Part shown: positions 1-5,717 of the stretch, in pieces
Layout: the number at the start of each line of letters is the position of its first letter
Numbering within the stretch: the stretch's first letter is position 1
Assembly: GCA_016764415.1 (NCBI GenBank)
Contig: JAESRY010000133.1
Span: 1-5,717 of the forward strand
Length of the DNA stretch: 5,717 nucleotides
Direction of reading: 5' to 3'
From: Cycloclasticus sp.
GTDB taxonomy: Bacteria; Pseudomonadota; Gammaproteobacteria; Methylococcales; Cycloclasticaceae
Translations under genes and position numbers: made by a program
Notes under the pieces: generated by a model
Databases searched by the model: none
What the model was told of the DNA's origin: nothing
What the model saw: the letters and a program-made list of their open reading frames with translations, nothing else

Positions 1-60
1 ACCAAACTCGAAATTAGCAATACCCGTTGACTGCCATATTTGCATTATGCCATTTTCCAT
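1..60 (-). CDS. oadB: Oxaloacetate decarboxylase beta subunit (OadB), N-terminal fragment
   Basis: Only the first 20 codons lie in the window; the gene runs off the left edge. The frame opens at an ATG and reads MENGIMQIWQSTGIANFEFG, which has the character of OadB N-termini (an M-E-N/S start followed by a W-Q-x-T-G-type stretch). By family knowledge OadB is a polytopic inner-membrane protein that decarboxylates carboxybiotin on OadA and couples this to Na+ export. The position fits: it starts 10 bases after the oadA stop, in the standard oadG-oadA-oadB order. An AGGG ribosome site 8 bases upstream supports this ATG. A second in-frame ATG at codon 6 is possible but has a less suitable upstream spacing. 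Identification rests mainly on context plus this short match. Confidence 0.82.
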   Translation of the reverse strand, partial: MENGIMQIWQSTGIANFEFG

Positions 61-68
61 TATATTCG

Positions 69-72
69 CCCT
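69..72 (-). promoter_or_regulatory. Ribosome binding site of oadB
   Basis: AGGG, read on the minus strand, lies 8 bases before the oadB ATG and overlaps the TAG stop codon of oadA. It is the clearest Shine-Dalgarno of the three oad genes and suggests re-initiation or coupling at the oadA/oadB junction. Confidence 0.6.
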
Positions 73-1858
73 AACAAATGAGAATTAATGGTGCGCCAGC
101 CGGAATCGACTCACCCTCTTTGACAAAAACATCTGAGATTTGGCCTTCGATATGCGCCCTAATCTCTGTTTCCATTTTCATCGCTTCAAGAATAATAACT
201 ACATCGCCTTCATGAACATCATCCCCTGCTGCAACAGCAATTCTGACTATATTCCCAGCCATTGGTGACATCAGCGGGTCATTCTGGCAAAAAGCACCAG
301 AAGCCACTTCAGGAGCGCTAGTTTTCGAATTTGCTGACGCTGTAACCGCAGCCGGTGCAATATTTTCTATTGTGCCACTTGCTCCAACCTTAACTTGATA
401 AACTTTTCCCTTTACCTCAACGTCATACACTTCAGGTGTATTAGTGTCCGCCGAGCTAACTGTTTTAACACCCGTGGGTACCGGCTCGAAAGCATCTGGA
501 TTATCTCTGTTCTTTAGGAAATCTAAACCAACTTGTGGAAACAAGGCATACGTCAATACATCATCAATTGACTGGTCAGCAAGCTGTATACCGTCCTCTT
601 TTGCCTTCCTGTCTAATTCAGTAATCAGCTTCTCTAACTCATCGTCTATTAGATCAGCGGGGCGACATGTAATCGCCTCAGCTCCGTCTAAAACTTGAGC
701 TTGTAGCTGCGCATTAACCGGTGCTGGTGTTGCGCCATACTCCCCTTTTAAAACGCCCGCTGTCTCTTTGCTAATTGATTTATAACGTTCGCCCATTAGC
801 ACGTTCATTACCGCTTGGGTTCCTACAATTTGCGACGTAGGTGTTACTAATGGCAAGTAACCGAGGTCTTTTCGTACAACTGGAATTTCAGCCAATACTT
901 CATCAATCTTATCAGCCACATTTTGCTGCTTTAATTGACTCTCAAGATTCGTCAACATACCGCCTGGAACCTGTGCAATTAAAATTCGTGAATCCACGCC
1001 TTTTAGCGACCCTTCAAATTCTGCGTATTTCGGACGAACGGTTCTGAAATAGGCAGCAATTTCTTCCACGGCTTCTATATCCAAACCAGTAGCTCTCTCG
1101 GTACCTTCCAACATAGCAATGAATGTTTCAGTAGGGGAATGCCCATACGTCATACTCATTGATGAAATAGAGGTATCCAGCATATCTAAACCTGCCTCAA
1201 CGGCTTTTAGGCACGTGGCTACACTCATACCCGTTGTCGCATGGCTGTGCAAAGCAATGGGCACATCACAAGACGCTTTGAGGCGCGTAACAAGCTCAGC
1301 TGCGTCGTAAGGCTTCAATAAGCCCGCCATATCTTTTATCGCAATCGAGTGGCAACCTGCATCTTCTAATTGCTTGCCCATATCGACCCAACCATCCAAG
1401 CTATGCACTGGACTTTCAGTAAACGAAATAGTCCCTTGAGCATGTTTACCCACTTCTATCGTCGCTTTAATGGCTGTTTCTAAATTACGCACATCATTCA
1501 TCGCATCAAAAATACGGAATACATCCATACCATTTTCTGCCGCACGTTCTACGAACTTGCGTACAACGTCATCGGCGTAATGTCGATAACCGAGTAAATT
1601 TTGACCGCGTAACAGCATTTGCTGAGGTGTGTTTGGCATAGCCGCTTTCAGTAACCTAAGTCGCTCCCACGGGTCTTCGCCTAAATAACGAATGCACGAA
1701 TCAAACGTCGCTCCACCCCATGTTTCTAAAGACCAATAGCCAATTTTGTCCAATTTCTCGGCAATCGGCAGCATGTCTTCTATACGCAAACGCGTAGCAA
1801 AAAGTGATTGGTGGGCGTCGCGCAAAACGACGTCAGTAATTTTTAATGGTTTAGTCAT
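71..1858 (-). CDS. oadA: Oxaloacetate decarboxylase alpha subunit (biotin carboxyltransferase), OadA
   Basis: A full-length, 595-residue biotin enzyme, the usual size of OadA. It transfers the carboxyl group of oxaloacetate to biotin, giving pyruvate; OadB then decarboxylates the carboxybiotin and pumps Na+ out. Residues 1 to about 270 form the carboxyltransferase TIM barrel, with LRDAHQS at 12-18, a metal-binding HSH at 204-206 and the active-site lysine in IKD at 174-176. By alignment with the Klebsiella enzyme the metal ligands would be D14, H204 and H206, with K175 as catalytic lysine. The conserved PYC/OADA domain follows (about 280-480), then an Ala/Ser/Pro-rich linker (about 500-521) and a C-terminal biotinyl domain with EAMKM at 558-562, where K561 carries biotin. 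The ATG lies 12 bases after the oadG stop and has no clear Shine-Dalgarno. OadA-like subunits also occur in two-subunit pyruvate carboxylases, but flanking oadG and oadB favour the Na+ pump. The protein ends in Cys, a small oddity. Confidence 0.95.
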   Translation of the reverse strand: MTKPLKITDVVLRDAHQSLFATRLRIEDMLPIAEKLDKIGYWSLETWGGATFDSCIRYLGEDPWERLRLLKAAMPNTPQQMLLRGQNLLGYRHYADDVVRKFVERAAENGMDVFRIFDAMNDVRNLETAIKATIEVGKHAQGTISFTESPVHSLDGWVDMGKQLEDAGCHSIAIKDMAGLLKPYDAAELVTRLKASCDVPIALHSHATTGMSVATCLKAVEAGLDMLDTSISSMSMTYGHSPTETFIAMLEGTERATGLDIEAVEEIAAYFRTVRPKYAEFEGSLKGVDSRILIAQVPGGMLTNLESQLKQQNVADKIDEVLAEIPVVRKDLGYLPLVTPTSQIVGTQAVMNVLMGERYKSISKETAGVLKGEYGATPAPVNAQLQAQVLDGAEAITCRPADLIDDELEKLITELDRKAKEDGIQLADQSIDDVLTYALFPQVGLDFLKNRDNPDAFEPVPTGVKTVSSADTNTPEVYDVEVKGKVYQVKVGASGTIENIAPAAVTASANSKTSAPEVASGAFCQNDPLMSPMAGNIVRIAVAAGDDVHEGDVVIILEAMKMETEIRAHIEGQISDVFVKEGESIPAGAPLILIC

Positions 1859-1870
1859 AATGTGTTTTTA

Positions 1871-2098
1871 TTATTTGGAGCGGAAACGCTGAACGGCCAT
1901 GGATATAGCGGCAACGACATCTTCATGAATTTTATGCGTGTTGACTGCATTGGGCGCTAACGCCTCAGGTTCATATTTCAAAACCAACGCAGATACGCCT
2001 TTAATAACTACAATCAATAATCCAAGAATGAAAAAAACCATCCCCATCCCAAGGAACATGAGTTCCACGCCTTGCTCTATTAAATTTACAATCGTCAT
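1871..2098 (-). CDS. oadG: Oxaloacetate decarboxylase gamma subunit (OadG), small membrane anchor
   Basis: A 75-residue protein with the typical OadG layout. A short N-terminus is followed by one hydrophobic span at about residues 14-38 (containing GMGMVFFILGLLIVV), then a charged and Pro/Ala-containing linker, then a short soluble tail with the family-like pattern HEDVVAAISMAVQRFR. By family knowledge OadG anchors OadA to OadB in the inner membrane, helps assembly and binds Zn2+ through its C-terminal region; H55 and H58 are candidate ligands here (inference). The ATG is the first possible start, because an in-frame TAA lies four codons upstream inside the -10 box. There is no Shine-Dalgarno: the bases between the TATAAT box and the ATG are TCTCAGCC. 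oadA follows 12 bases downstream. Such short proteins are often missed, but the membrane span and the neighbouring oadA make the call firm. Confidence 0.93.
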   Translation of the reverse strand: MTIVNLIEQGVELMFLGMGMVFFILGLLIVVIKGVSALVLKYEPEALAPNAVNTHKIHEDVVAAISMAVQRFRSK

Positions 2099-2106
2099 GG
2101 CTGAGA

Positions 2107-2135
2107 ATTATACGGCATTCAAGAGTTCTCGCCAA
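2107..2135 (-). promoter_or_regulatory. Sigma70-type promoter for oadGAB
   Basis: Read on the minus strand, a -35 box TTGGCG (2135-2130; four of six consensus bases) is separated by exactly 17 bases from a perfect -10 box TATAAT (2112-2107). The DNA upstream is rich in A/T tracts and could act as an UP-like element. The predicted start of transcription falls at about 2102 to 2098, at or within four bases of the oadG ATG. The promoter separates oadGAB from the flagellar genes upstream. No operator palindrome was recognised around it. The site is a sequence-based prediction. Confidence 0.7.
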
Positions 2136-2178
2136 AACTTGATAAAGATTTTCTTAAATCATGGTGTTACAAAAAAAA

Positions 2179-2628
2179 TTAGGCTATACGAGGTTTTTTA
2201 AACGAACGGTCATCCGCTTCATTTTGCTCTTGCCTATCTTGAATGGCTTGTTCTTGTTGCTTAGATTTTGATATTAACTTATTCACTATTTTTTTGCGGC
2301 TATTAGTCTTACGGAAGGCTTGCTGGTGCTCATTCGCTTTTACGCGCGTTTGTTGAACCGTTTTAATTTGCTCCTCTATCGCACCATCCAACTTTTGTAC
2401 AAAAGCTTGGTACTCCAATAGTCTAGCGGCAGGCATTCCACTTTCGCCTTTAGTCTTGAACTGCGCAACATAATCAGCGCGATAGCCTCTTAACTTTTCA
2501 AGCTGACCGAGAGAGTCTTCTTGCGCCTGAAATGATTGCCCCATCTGAACGGCTGCAGCGGCTTCCTTGTTCTCAGCTAACTGTTTAACTGGCTCGAATC
2601 TTTTGGATTTTTTCAACACGTTTCCCAC
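2179..2628 (-). CDS. fliJ: Flagellar export protein FliJ
   Basis: A 149-residue, highly charged, Gln/Glu/Lys-rich and largely helical protein, the usual length for FliJ. The N-terminus KKSKRFEPVKQLAENKE, the central LRGYRADY (46-53) and the basic C-terminal part (about residues 106-123) resemble gammaproteobacterial FliJ. The sequence suggests a two-helix antiparallel coiled coil broken near residues 60-68 (GESGMP). By family knowledge FliJ inserts like a stalk into the FliI hexamer, contacts FlhA to open proton-driven export, and escorts chaperones. The start chosen is GTG at 2628, five bases after fliI, because AAGGAA lies nine bases upstream. A second GTG three codons later (2619, giving a start of MLKKSKRF) cannot be excluded. 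After the stop comes an A/T-rich gap with a run of eight T and no convincing GC-rich terminator hairpin. Confidence 0.9.
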   Translation of the reverse strand: MGNVLKKSKRFEPVKQLAENKEAAAAVQMGQSFQAQEDSLGQLEKLRGYRADYVAQFKTKGESGMPAARLLEYQAFVQKLDGAIEEQIKTVQQTRVKANEHQQAFRKTNSRKKIVNKLISKSKQQEQAIQDRQEQNEADDRSFKKPRIA

Positions 2629-2633
2629 TTAAA

Positions 2634-4016
2634 TTATTCCTTAGATAAAGCAACTGATCGACCTTGCTGGATAACAGCTTCCAAGCCGTCTAAACTTTCA
2701 TCAAAACTCACTGATTCTGTCATTTCTTGTTGCAGGAAGTCTAACATTGTTTCATGCATATCAATGGCCTGATCGACCAAGGGGTTTGACCCTGGTTGGT
2801 ATGCACCTACATTAATCAAATCTGAATTTTGTTGGTACGTCGAATTAATTTTTCTAAATTCTCGGGCTATATCCTGATGCTCTCTCGGTACCACTTCAGT
2901 CATTAATCGGCTCACGGACGCCTCCATATCAATAGCAGGAAAATGCCCTGTTTCGGCAAGGCTTCTCGACAGATGGATATGCCCATCAAGAATCGCTCTG
3001 CTGGCATCAGCGATAGGGTCATTCGTATCATCGCCTTCTGTTAATACCGTATAAAACGCGGTAATTGAGCCATCACCTTCATCAGAATTTCCTGCCCGTT
3101 CAACTAAATGCGGCAACTTACTAAAAACTGAGGGCGGGTAACCTTTTGTTGCAGGCGGCTCATTAATCGCCAAAGCAATTTCTCGTTGCGCTTGGGCGTA
3201 ACGCGTTAGTGAATCCATCAATAACAATACGTTTTTACCTTGATCACGGAAATACTCCGCAATACTGGTCGCCAACATCGCGCCGTGCATACGCATAAGC
3301 GGCGGGTCATCGGCCGGAGAGGCAACAACAACAGCTCGCGCCATGCCTTCTGGGCCTAGCGTTTTTCTTACAAATTCATTAACTTCTCGACCACGTTCAC
3401 CAATCAGGCCTACAACAACAATGTCCGCTTCAGTGTATTTTGTCATCATCCCAAGTAGCACACTTTTACCCACGCCACTGCCCGCAAAAAGACCAATACG
3501 CTGCCCTCTAGCAACCGTTAACAACGAATTAATCGCGCCGATACCTACATCTAAATGTTCTGTAATGGCTTTTCTGCGCAAGGGGTTCATCGGCCTGCCA
3601 TGTAAAGGCATCGTATCTGTCGTGTGCACCGGGCCTTTCCCATCAATCGGCCGTCCGCCGCCATCAATCACGCGCCCCAATAGTGCCGGCCCTACATGGG
3701 CCATACTCGTTAGCCCCATTGGAATAACCCGACAGTCTTGTTCAAGTCCTCTAATATTACCGGTGGGCATTAAGTAAAGTCGTTCGCCAGAAAAACCAAC
3801 CACTTCAGCTTCAATGCGATTACCATCCACCGTTTCGATCATGCAGCGACCACCAATGGTGGAGCGGCAGCCAACGGCTTCAAGCGTTAAGCCAACCATG
3901 CGTGTCAACCGACCTTCTACTAACATAGGTTGAGGCTCACCAATGCGTTCTTTATATAAACTTAAGCGGTTTAACCACTTCTCTTCACGTTGCTCTACAA
4001 AGGCAGGCAAACTCAT
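2634..4016 (-). CDS. fliI: Flagellum-specific type III export ATPase FliI
   Basis: A complete 460-residue member of the F1-beta-like ATPases of type III secretion, close to the usual FliI length. An N-terminal beta-barrel-like region (about 30-105) is followed by the RecA-like core. Walker A is AGSGVGKS (178-185, K184), the catalytic-glutamate loop is GERGRE (206-211), Walker B is LLLMD (264-268), and the hallmark secretion-ATPase block GYPPSVFSKLPHLVERAG is at 292-309. The C-terminal helical domain (about 375-460) would face FliJ and substrates. FliI hydrolyses ATP at the cytoplasmic export gate, held by FliH and activated by FliJ. The ATG overlaps the fliH stop by four bases (ATGA), so translation is probably coupled; the upstream Shine-Dalgarno is weak. 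The GERGRE and YPPSVF signatures and the flanking fliH and fliJ exclude an F1 or Rho ATPase, and the flagellar context excludes a virulence-type homologue. All motifs are intact. Confidence 0.98.
   Translation of the reverse strand: MSLPAFVEQREEKWLNRLSLYKERIGEPQPMLVEGRLTRMVGLTLEAVGCRSTIGGRCMIETVDGNRIEAEVVGFSGERLYLMPTGNIRGLEQDCRVIPMGLTSMAHVGPALLGRVIDGGGRPIDGKGPVHTTDTMPLHGRPMNPLRRKAITEHLDVGIGAINSLLTVARGQRIGLFAGSGVGKSVLLGMMTKYTEADIVVVGLIGERGREVNEFVRKTLGPEGMARAVVVASPADDPPLMRMHGAMLATSIAEYFRDQGKNVLLLMDSLTRYAQAQREIALAINEPPATKGYPPSVFSKLPHLVERAGNSDEGDGSITAFYTVLTEGDDTNDPIADASRAILDGHIHLSRSLAETGHFPAIDMEASVSRLMTEVVPREHQDIAREFRKINSTYQQNSDLINVGAYQPGSNPLVDQAIDMHETMLDFLQQEMTESVSFDESLDGLEAVIQQGRSVALSKE
2637..2642 (-). 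promoter_or_regulatory. Ribosome binding site of fliJ
   Basis: AAGGAA on the minus strand sits inside the last two sense codons of fliI (AAG GAA) and lies eight bases before the GTG at 2628, with the AAGGA core nine bases away. It supports this GTG, rather than the next GTG at 2619, as the fliJ start. Confidence 0.55.
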
Positions 4017-4657
4017 GAATTTGATCTCTCATCGCCTAGTGCTTGAGCGATAATCGCCAATAACCTGTTTTCAATCGTTGCATCAATGGTTGAAACGTCC
4101 GTTGAAACACGACAACCGCCGCGGCTAATAACCGGATCCTCTACGACTTTCCAGCGTGTTTCATCTGCCTCACCCAGCGACAACGCCGACTTAACCAAAG
4201 CAGCATCTTCTGGGTGTAGGAATAATTGAATGTTTTGTGAACTCGATGGCAGTGCTGCTAGCGCTTCTTTTACCACGCCTACCACTTGGCCTGAATCTGC
4301 TTTTAATTCGCGACGAATCAATTGTTTAGCAATTTGAATAGCTAACGAAGCTATCTCGTTTTCAACTCGTTCGTCAAACTCTTCGTAGGGTGCTGCCAAC
4401 GATTGGATAACCGACTCTAAAGACTTAACCTTTTTCGCTATTTGAGCTTCGCTGGCCTTTAAGCCTTTGGCGAAACCGTCTGCATAACCTTTTTTTGACG
4501 CTTCCTGCGCAGTCTGCTGCTGGACTTTCTCAAGATCACCTGCTGTTGGCGCTCTTACGTCCCCAATAGCTACATCAACCGATGAAGATTCAGCGAAAGA
4601 CGGGAAACTCCAAGTAGATACTTCGTCTTTTTCTGGCGACGAGTTAGACAAGATCAT
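4013..4657 (-). CDS. fliH: Flagellar assembly protein FliH (export ATPase regulator/stator)
   Basis: From the ATG at 4657 this is a 214-residue FliH. The N-terminal tail is disordered-looking and holds one Trp at residue 16 (TWSFPSF), reminiscent of the Trp-containing tail that tethers FliH to FlhA/FliN. A Gly-every-fourth-residue segment follows, GYADGFAKG (57-65), the GxxxG repeat typical of FliH, then a long charged helix (about 66-120). The C-terminal domain ends in the conserved block DPVISRGGCRVSTDVSTID (174-192), which corresponds to the part that binds the FliI N-terminus. FliH forms a dimer that inhibits and positions FliI, like the peripheral stalk of F-type ATPases. The start is uncertain: GTG (4669), GTG (4666), ATG (4657) and TTG (4651) are all in frame. 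ATG is preferred as the usual codon, although the GGAGG is only two bases before it; TTG would have eight. The 3' end shares ATGA with fliI. Confidence 0.9.
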   Translation of the reverse strand: MILSNSSPEKDEVSTWSFPSFAESSSVDVAIGDVRAPTAGDLEKVQQQTAQEASKKGYADGFAKGLKASEAQIAKKVKSLESVIQSLAAPYEEFDERVENEIASLAIQIAKQLIRRELKADSGQVVGVVKEALAALPSSSQNIQLFLHPEDAALVKSALSLGEADETRWKVVEDPVISRGGCRVSTDVSTIDATIENRLLAIIAQALGDERSNS

Positions 4658-5666
4658 CGCCTCCACCACCGCCTAGTGAAATTTCACCAGAATCAGCTAG
4701 GCGTCTAGCAATAATCAATACTTCTTTTTGAGCCGATTCTACATCGCTGACTTTAGCAGGTGGCGCCGCTTCCATATCATCACGTAACATTTCAGCTGCA
4801 CGTTTAGACATATTGGCAAATATTTTTTCTTTCAATGCTTCTTCTGCCGCACGTAAAGCCAACGTTAATACATCGGTTGATACTTCTTTAAGCAGCCCTT
4901 GAATACCACGATCATCCACATCAATAAGATCATCAAAGACAAACATTTTATCTTGAATTTTTTGGCCTACTTCTTCGTCTGCCTCAACAACTGAATCAAT
5001 CAATTCTGCACTGGTTGAACCTTCCATAAAGTTCAATATATTCGCAGCTGTTTGAATGCCCCCCATTGTCGCCGTTTGAGCACCAGAATTGCCCGATAAT
5101 TGCGCCTCCATAATGGCATCTAATTCTTGCAGCGCATCCGGCTGAACACCTTCTAATACAGCTATACGCATTAACACATCTGGCCTTAAACGTGGCGCAA
5201 GGTTACTTAATGTTTCCGCTGCTTGATCACTATCCAAATACGACAAAACAATGGCGATAATCTGCGGATGCTCCAAGCGGATTAAATCGGCTATCGAGCG
5301 AGCGTCCATCCATTTTAATTGTTCTAAGCCCTTGGAGTTTCTACCTAATAAAATTCGGTCAATCACACCGCCAGCTTTATCCGCACCTAACGCATTAGTT
5401 AGAACGTTTTTTATGTACTTATCCGAATCGATACCGAGCGCCGTTTGTCCACCAATGGTGGTAATGAAATGTCCAACCACTGAGTCCAGAGTTTCTGTTG
5501 TGACATTTTCCAGCGTTGCCATCGCAGTGCCCACTTGTTGCACCTCTTTTGGCCCCATGTGTTTCATCACACCAGCAGCATGGTCTTCACCTAAGGATAA
5601 TAACAAAACAGCTGCTTTAGCTGTTCCACTAAGTTCCGGTGCTTCTTCTTTTTGTGCTTCAGCCAT
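4644..5666 (-). CDS. fliG: Flagellar motor switch protein FliG
   Basis: A 340-residue FliG counted from the ATG at 5666, close to the usual length. FliG sits on the MS ring in the cytoplasmic C ring, receives torque from the stator and changes conformation to reverse rotation. The N-terminal domain (about 10-95) binds FliF, and the middle domain carries the EHPQ motif (132-135) used for FliM contact. A conserved Gly pair (202-203) lies in the hinge after it. The C-terminal domain has the MFVF motif (241-244) and the charged torque helix around SKRAAEMLRDD (287-297). Salmonella/E. coli positions R281, D288 and D289 match R289, D296 and D297; K264 and R297 are replaced by R272 and K305, so charge is kept. 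An in-frame ATG five codons upstream (5681) would overlap fliF; the inner ATG is preferred because it forms TAATG with the fliF stop and fits family starts. Neither has a good Shine-Dalgarno, so coupling is likely. The tail is Gly-rich (GGGGGDDLV). Confidence 0.97.
   Translation of the reverse strand: MAEAQKEEAPELSGTAKAAVLLLSLGEDHAAGVMKHMGPKEVQQVGTAMATLENVTTETLDSVVGHFITTIGGQTALGIDSDKYIKNVLTNALGADKAGGVIDRILLGRNSKGLEQLKWMDARSIADLIRLEHPQIIAIVLSYLDSDQAAETLSNLAPRLRPDVLMRIAVLEGVQPDALQELDAIMEAQLSGNSGAQTATMGGIQTAANILNFMEGSTSAELIDSVVEADEEVGQKIQDKMFVFDDLIDVDDRGIQGLLKEVSTDVLTLALRAAEEALKEKIFANMSKRAAEMLRDDMEAAPPAKVSDVESAQKEVLIIARRLADSGEISLGGGGGDDLV
4660..4664 (-). promoter_or_regulatory. Ribosome binding site of fliH, inside the fliG poly-Gly codons
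   Basis: GGAGG on the minus strand is a strong Shine-Dalgarno core formed by Gly codons near the end of fliG. It is only two bases from the ATG at 4657 but eight from an in-frame TTG at 4651, so it bears on which start is used. Confidence 0.5.
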
Positions 5667-5717
5667 TAGTCTTGTATCCATGTTTTCATTACTTGAGCAA
5701 CCCTTTTAGGGTCTTCA
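5666..5717 (-). CDS. fliF: Flagellar MS-ring protein FliF, C-terminal fragment
   Basis: Only the last 16 codons and the TAA stop are present; the gene enters from the right edge. They read EDPKRVAQVMKTWIQD, matching the conserved cytoplasmic FliF tail pattern (D-P-x-x-V-A-x-V-x-x-x-W) that docks into the N-terminal domain of FliG. FliF itself forms the membrane MS ring. The stop codon shares one base with the ATG of fliG (TAATG). The identification is by short motif plus the fixed fliF-fliG gene order. Confidence 0.88.
   Translation of the reverse strand, partial: EDPKRVAQVMKTWIQD

Noticed and set aside
444..1310. Three short plus-strand frames (444-698, 841-1047, 1119-1310) antisense to oadA.
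   Set aside because: All fall inside the conserved oadA coding sequence and show no sign of being genes.
2147..2160. Small inverted repeat GATTT-AAGA-AAATC upstream of the oadG promoter.
   Set aside because: A five-pair, A/T-only stem in A/T-rich DNA is expected by chance, and it matches no operator I recognise.
2171..2199. Six A (2199-2194) and eight T (2178-2171) on the minus strand flanking the fliJ stop, suggesting a terminator.
   Set aside because: The possible stem is only A-U pairs with a 15-base loop and no GC-rich core. It is too weak to call an intrinsic terminator, so read-through from fliJ into oadG remains possible.
1938..2201. Plus-strand frame of 87 codons across oadG, the intergenic promoter and the end of fliJ.
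   Set aside because: It overlaps two real genes and the promoter on the other strand, and has no recognisable domain or Shine-Dalgarno.
3343..3777. Open plus-strand frame of 144 codons antisense to fliI.
   Set aside because: It lies wholly within a strongly conserved gene, has no recognisable domain or ribosome site, and its composition looks like a reverse-frame shadow.
3850..3862. The 13-base inverted repeat CCACCAATGGTGG in fliI occurs again, identically, in fliG at 5449-5461.
   Set aside because: Both copies encode Thr-Ile-Gly-Gly in conserved coding sequence with the same codons, so a chance palindrome explains them. Two copies do not make a repeat family.
5251..5709. Open plus-strand frame of 152 codons antisense to fliG and the end of fliF.
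   Set aside because: It is a shadow of fliG, Ser/Pro/Cys-rich with no recognisable family, and it covers essential conserved FliG codons.

Overview
All genes in this window are on the minus strand, so the biological order runs from high to low coordinates. The sequence looks like a chromosomal stretch of a motile, Gram-negative gammaproteobacterium, plausibly marine or brackish. FliG, FliH, FliI and FliJ resemble gammaproteobacterial flagellar proteins, and the next block encodes a sodium-pumping oxaloacetate decarboxylase. G+C looks moderate by eye (not computed). I cannot name a genus.

Region 1 (about 5717 to 2179) is the tail of a flagellar export/switch operon: the last 16 codons of fliF (MS ring), then fliG (rotor/switch), fliH (ATPase stator), fliI (export ATPase) and fliJ (export stalk). 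It is very compact. fliF/fliG share a base (TAATG), fliG/fliH overlap by about 14 bases, fliH/fliI overlap by four (ATGA), and fliI/fliJ are five bases apart. This points to one mRNA with translational coupling. FliF's C-terminal tail docks FliG, FliG carries torque and sets switch direction, and FliH2-FliI6-FliJ energises and feeds the flagellar type III export gate.

Region 2 (2178 to 2099) is the only real intergenic gap, 80 bp and A/T-rich. It holds a good sigma70-type promoter: TTGGCG, 17 bp, perfect TATAAT. The -10 box lies only 8 bases before the oadG ATG, so oadG mRNA from this promoter should be leaderless or nearly so.

Region 3 (2098 to 1) is oadG, oadA and the first 20 codons of oadB, in the usual oadGAB order. 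OadA is the biotin-carrying carboxyltransferase, OadG the small membrane anchor and assembly subunit, and OadB (cut off) the Na+-translocating decarboxylase. Together they convert oxaloacetate to pyruvate and CO2 while exporting Na+.

The core genes are well-known families and intact. No mobile element, CRISPR, tRNA or rRNA was seen, and no undescribed system is evident. The points most worth a second look are the junction of the flagellar operon with oadGAB, the leaderless-type start of oadG, and the ambiguous start of fliH embedded in fliG's poly-glycine tail.
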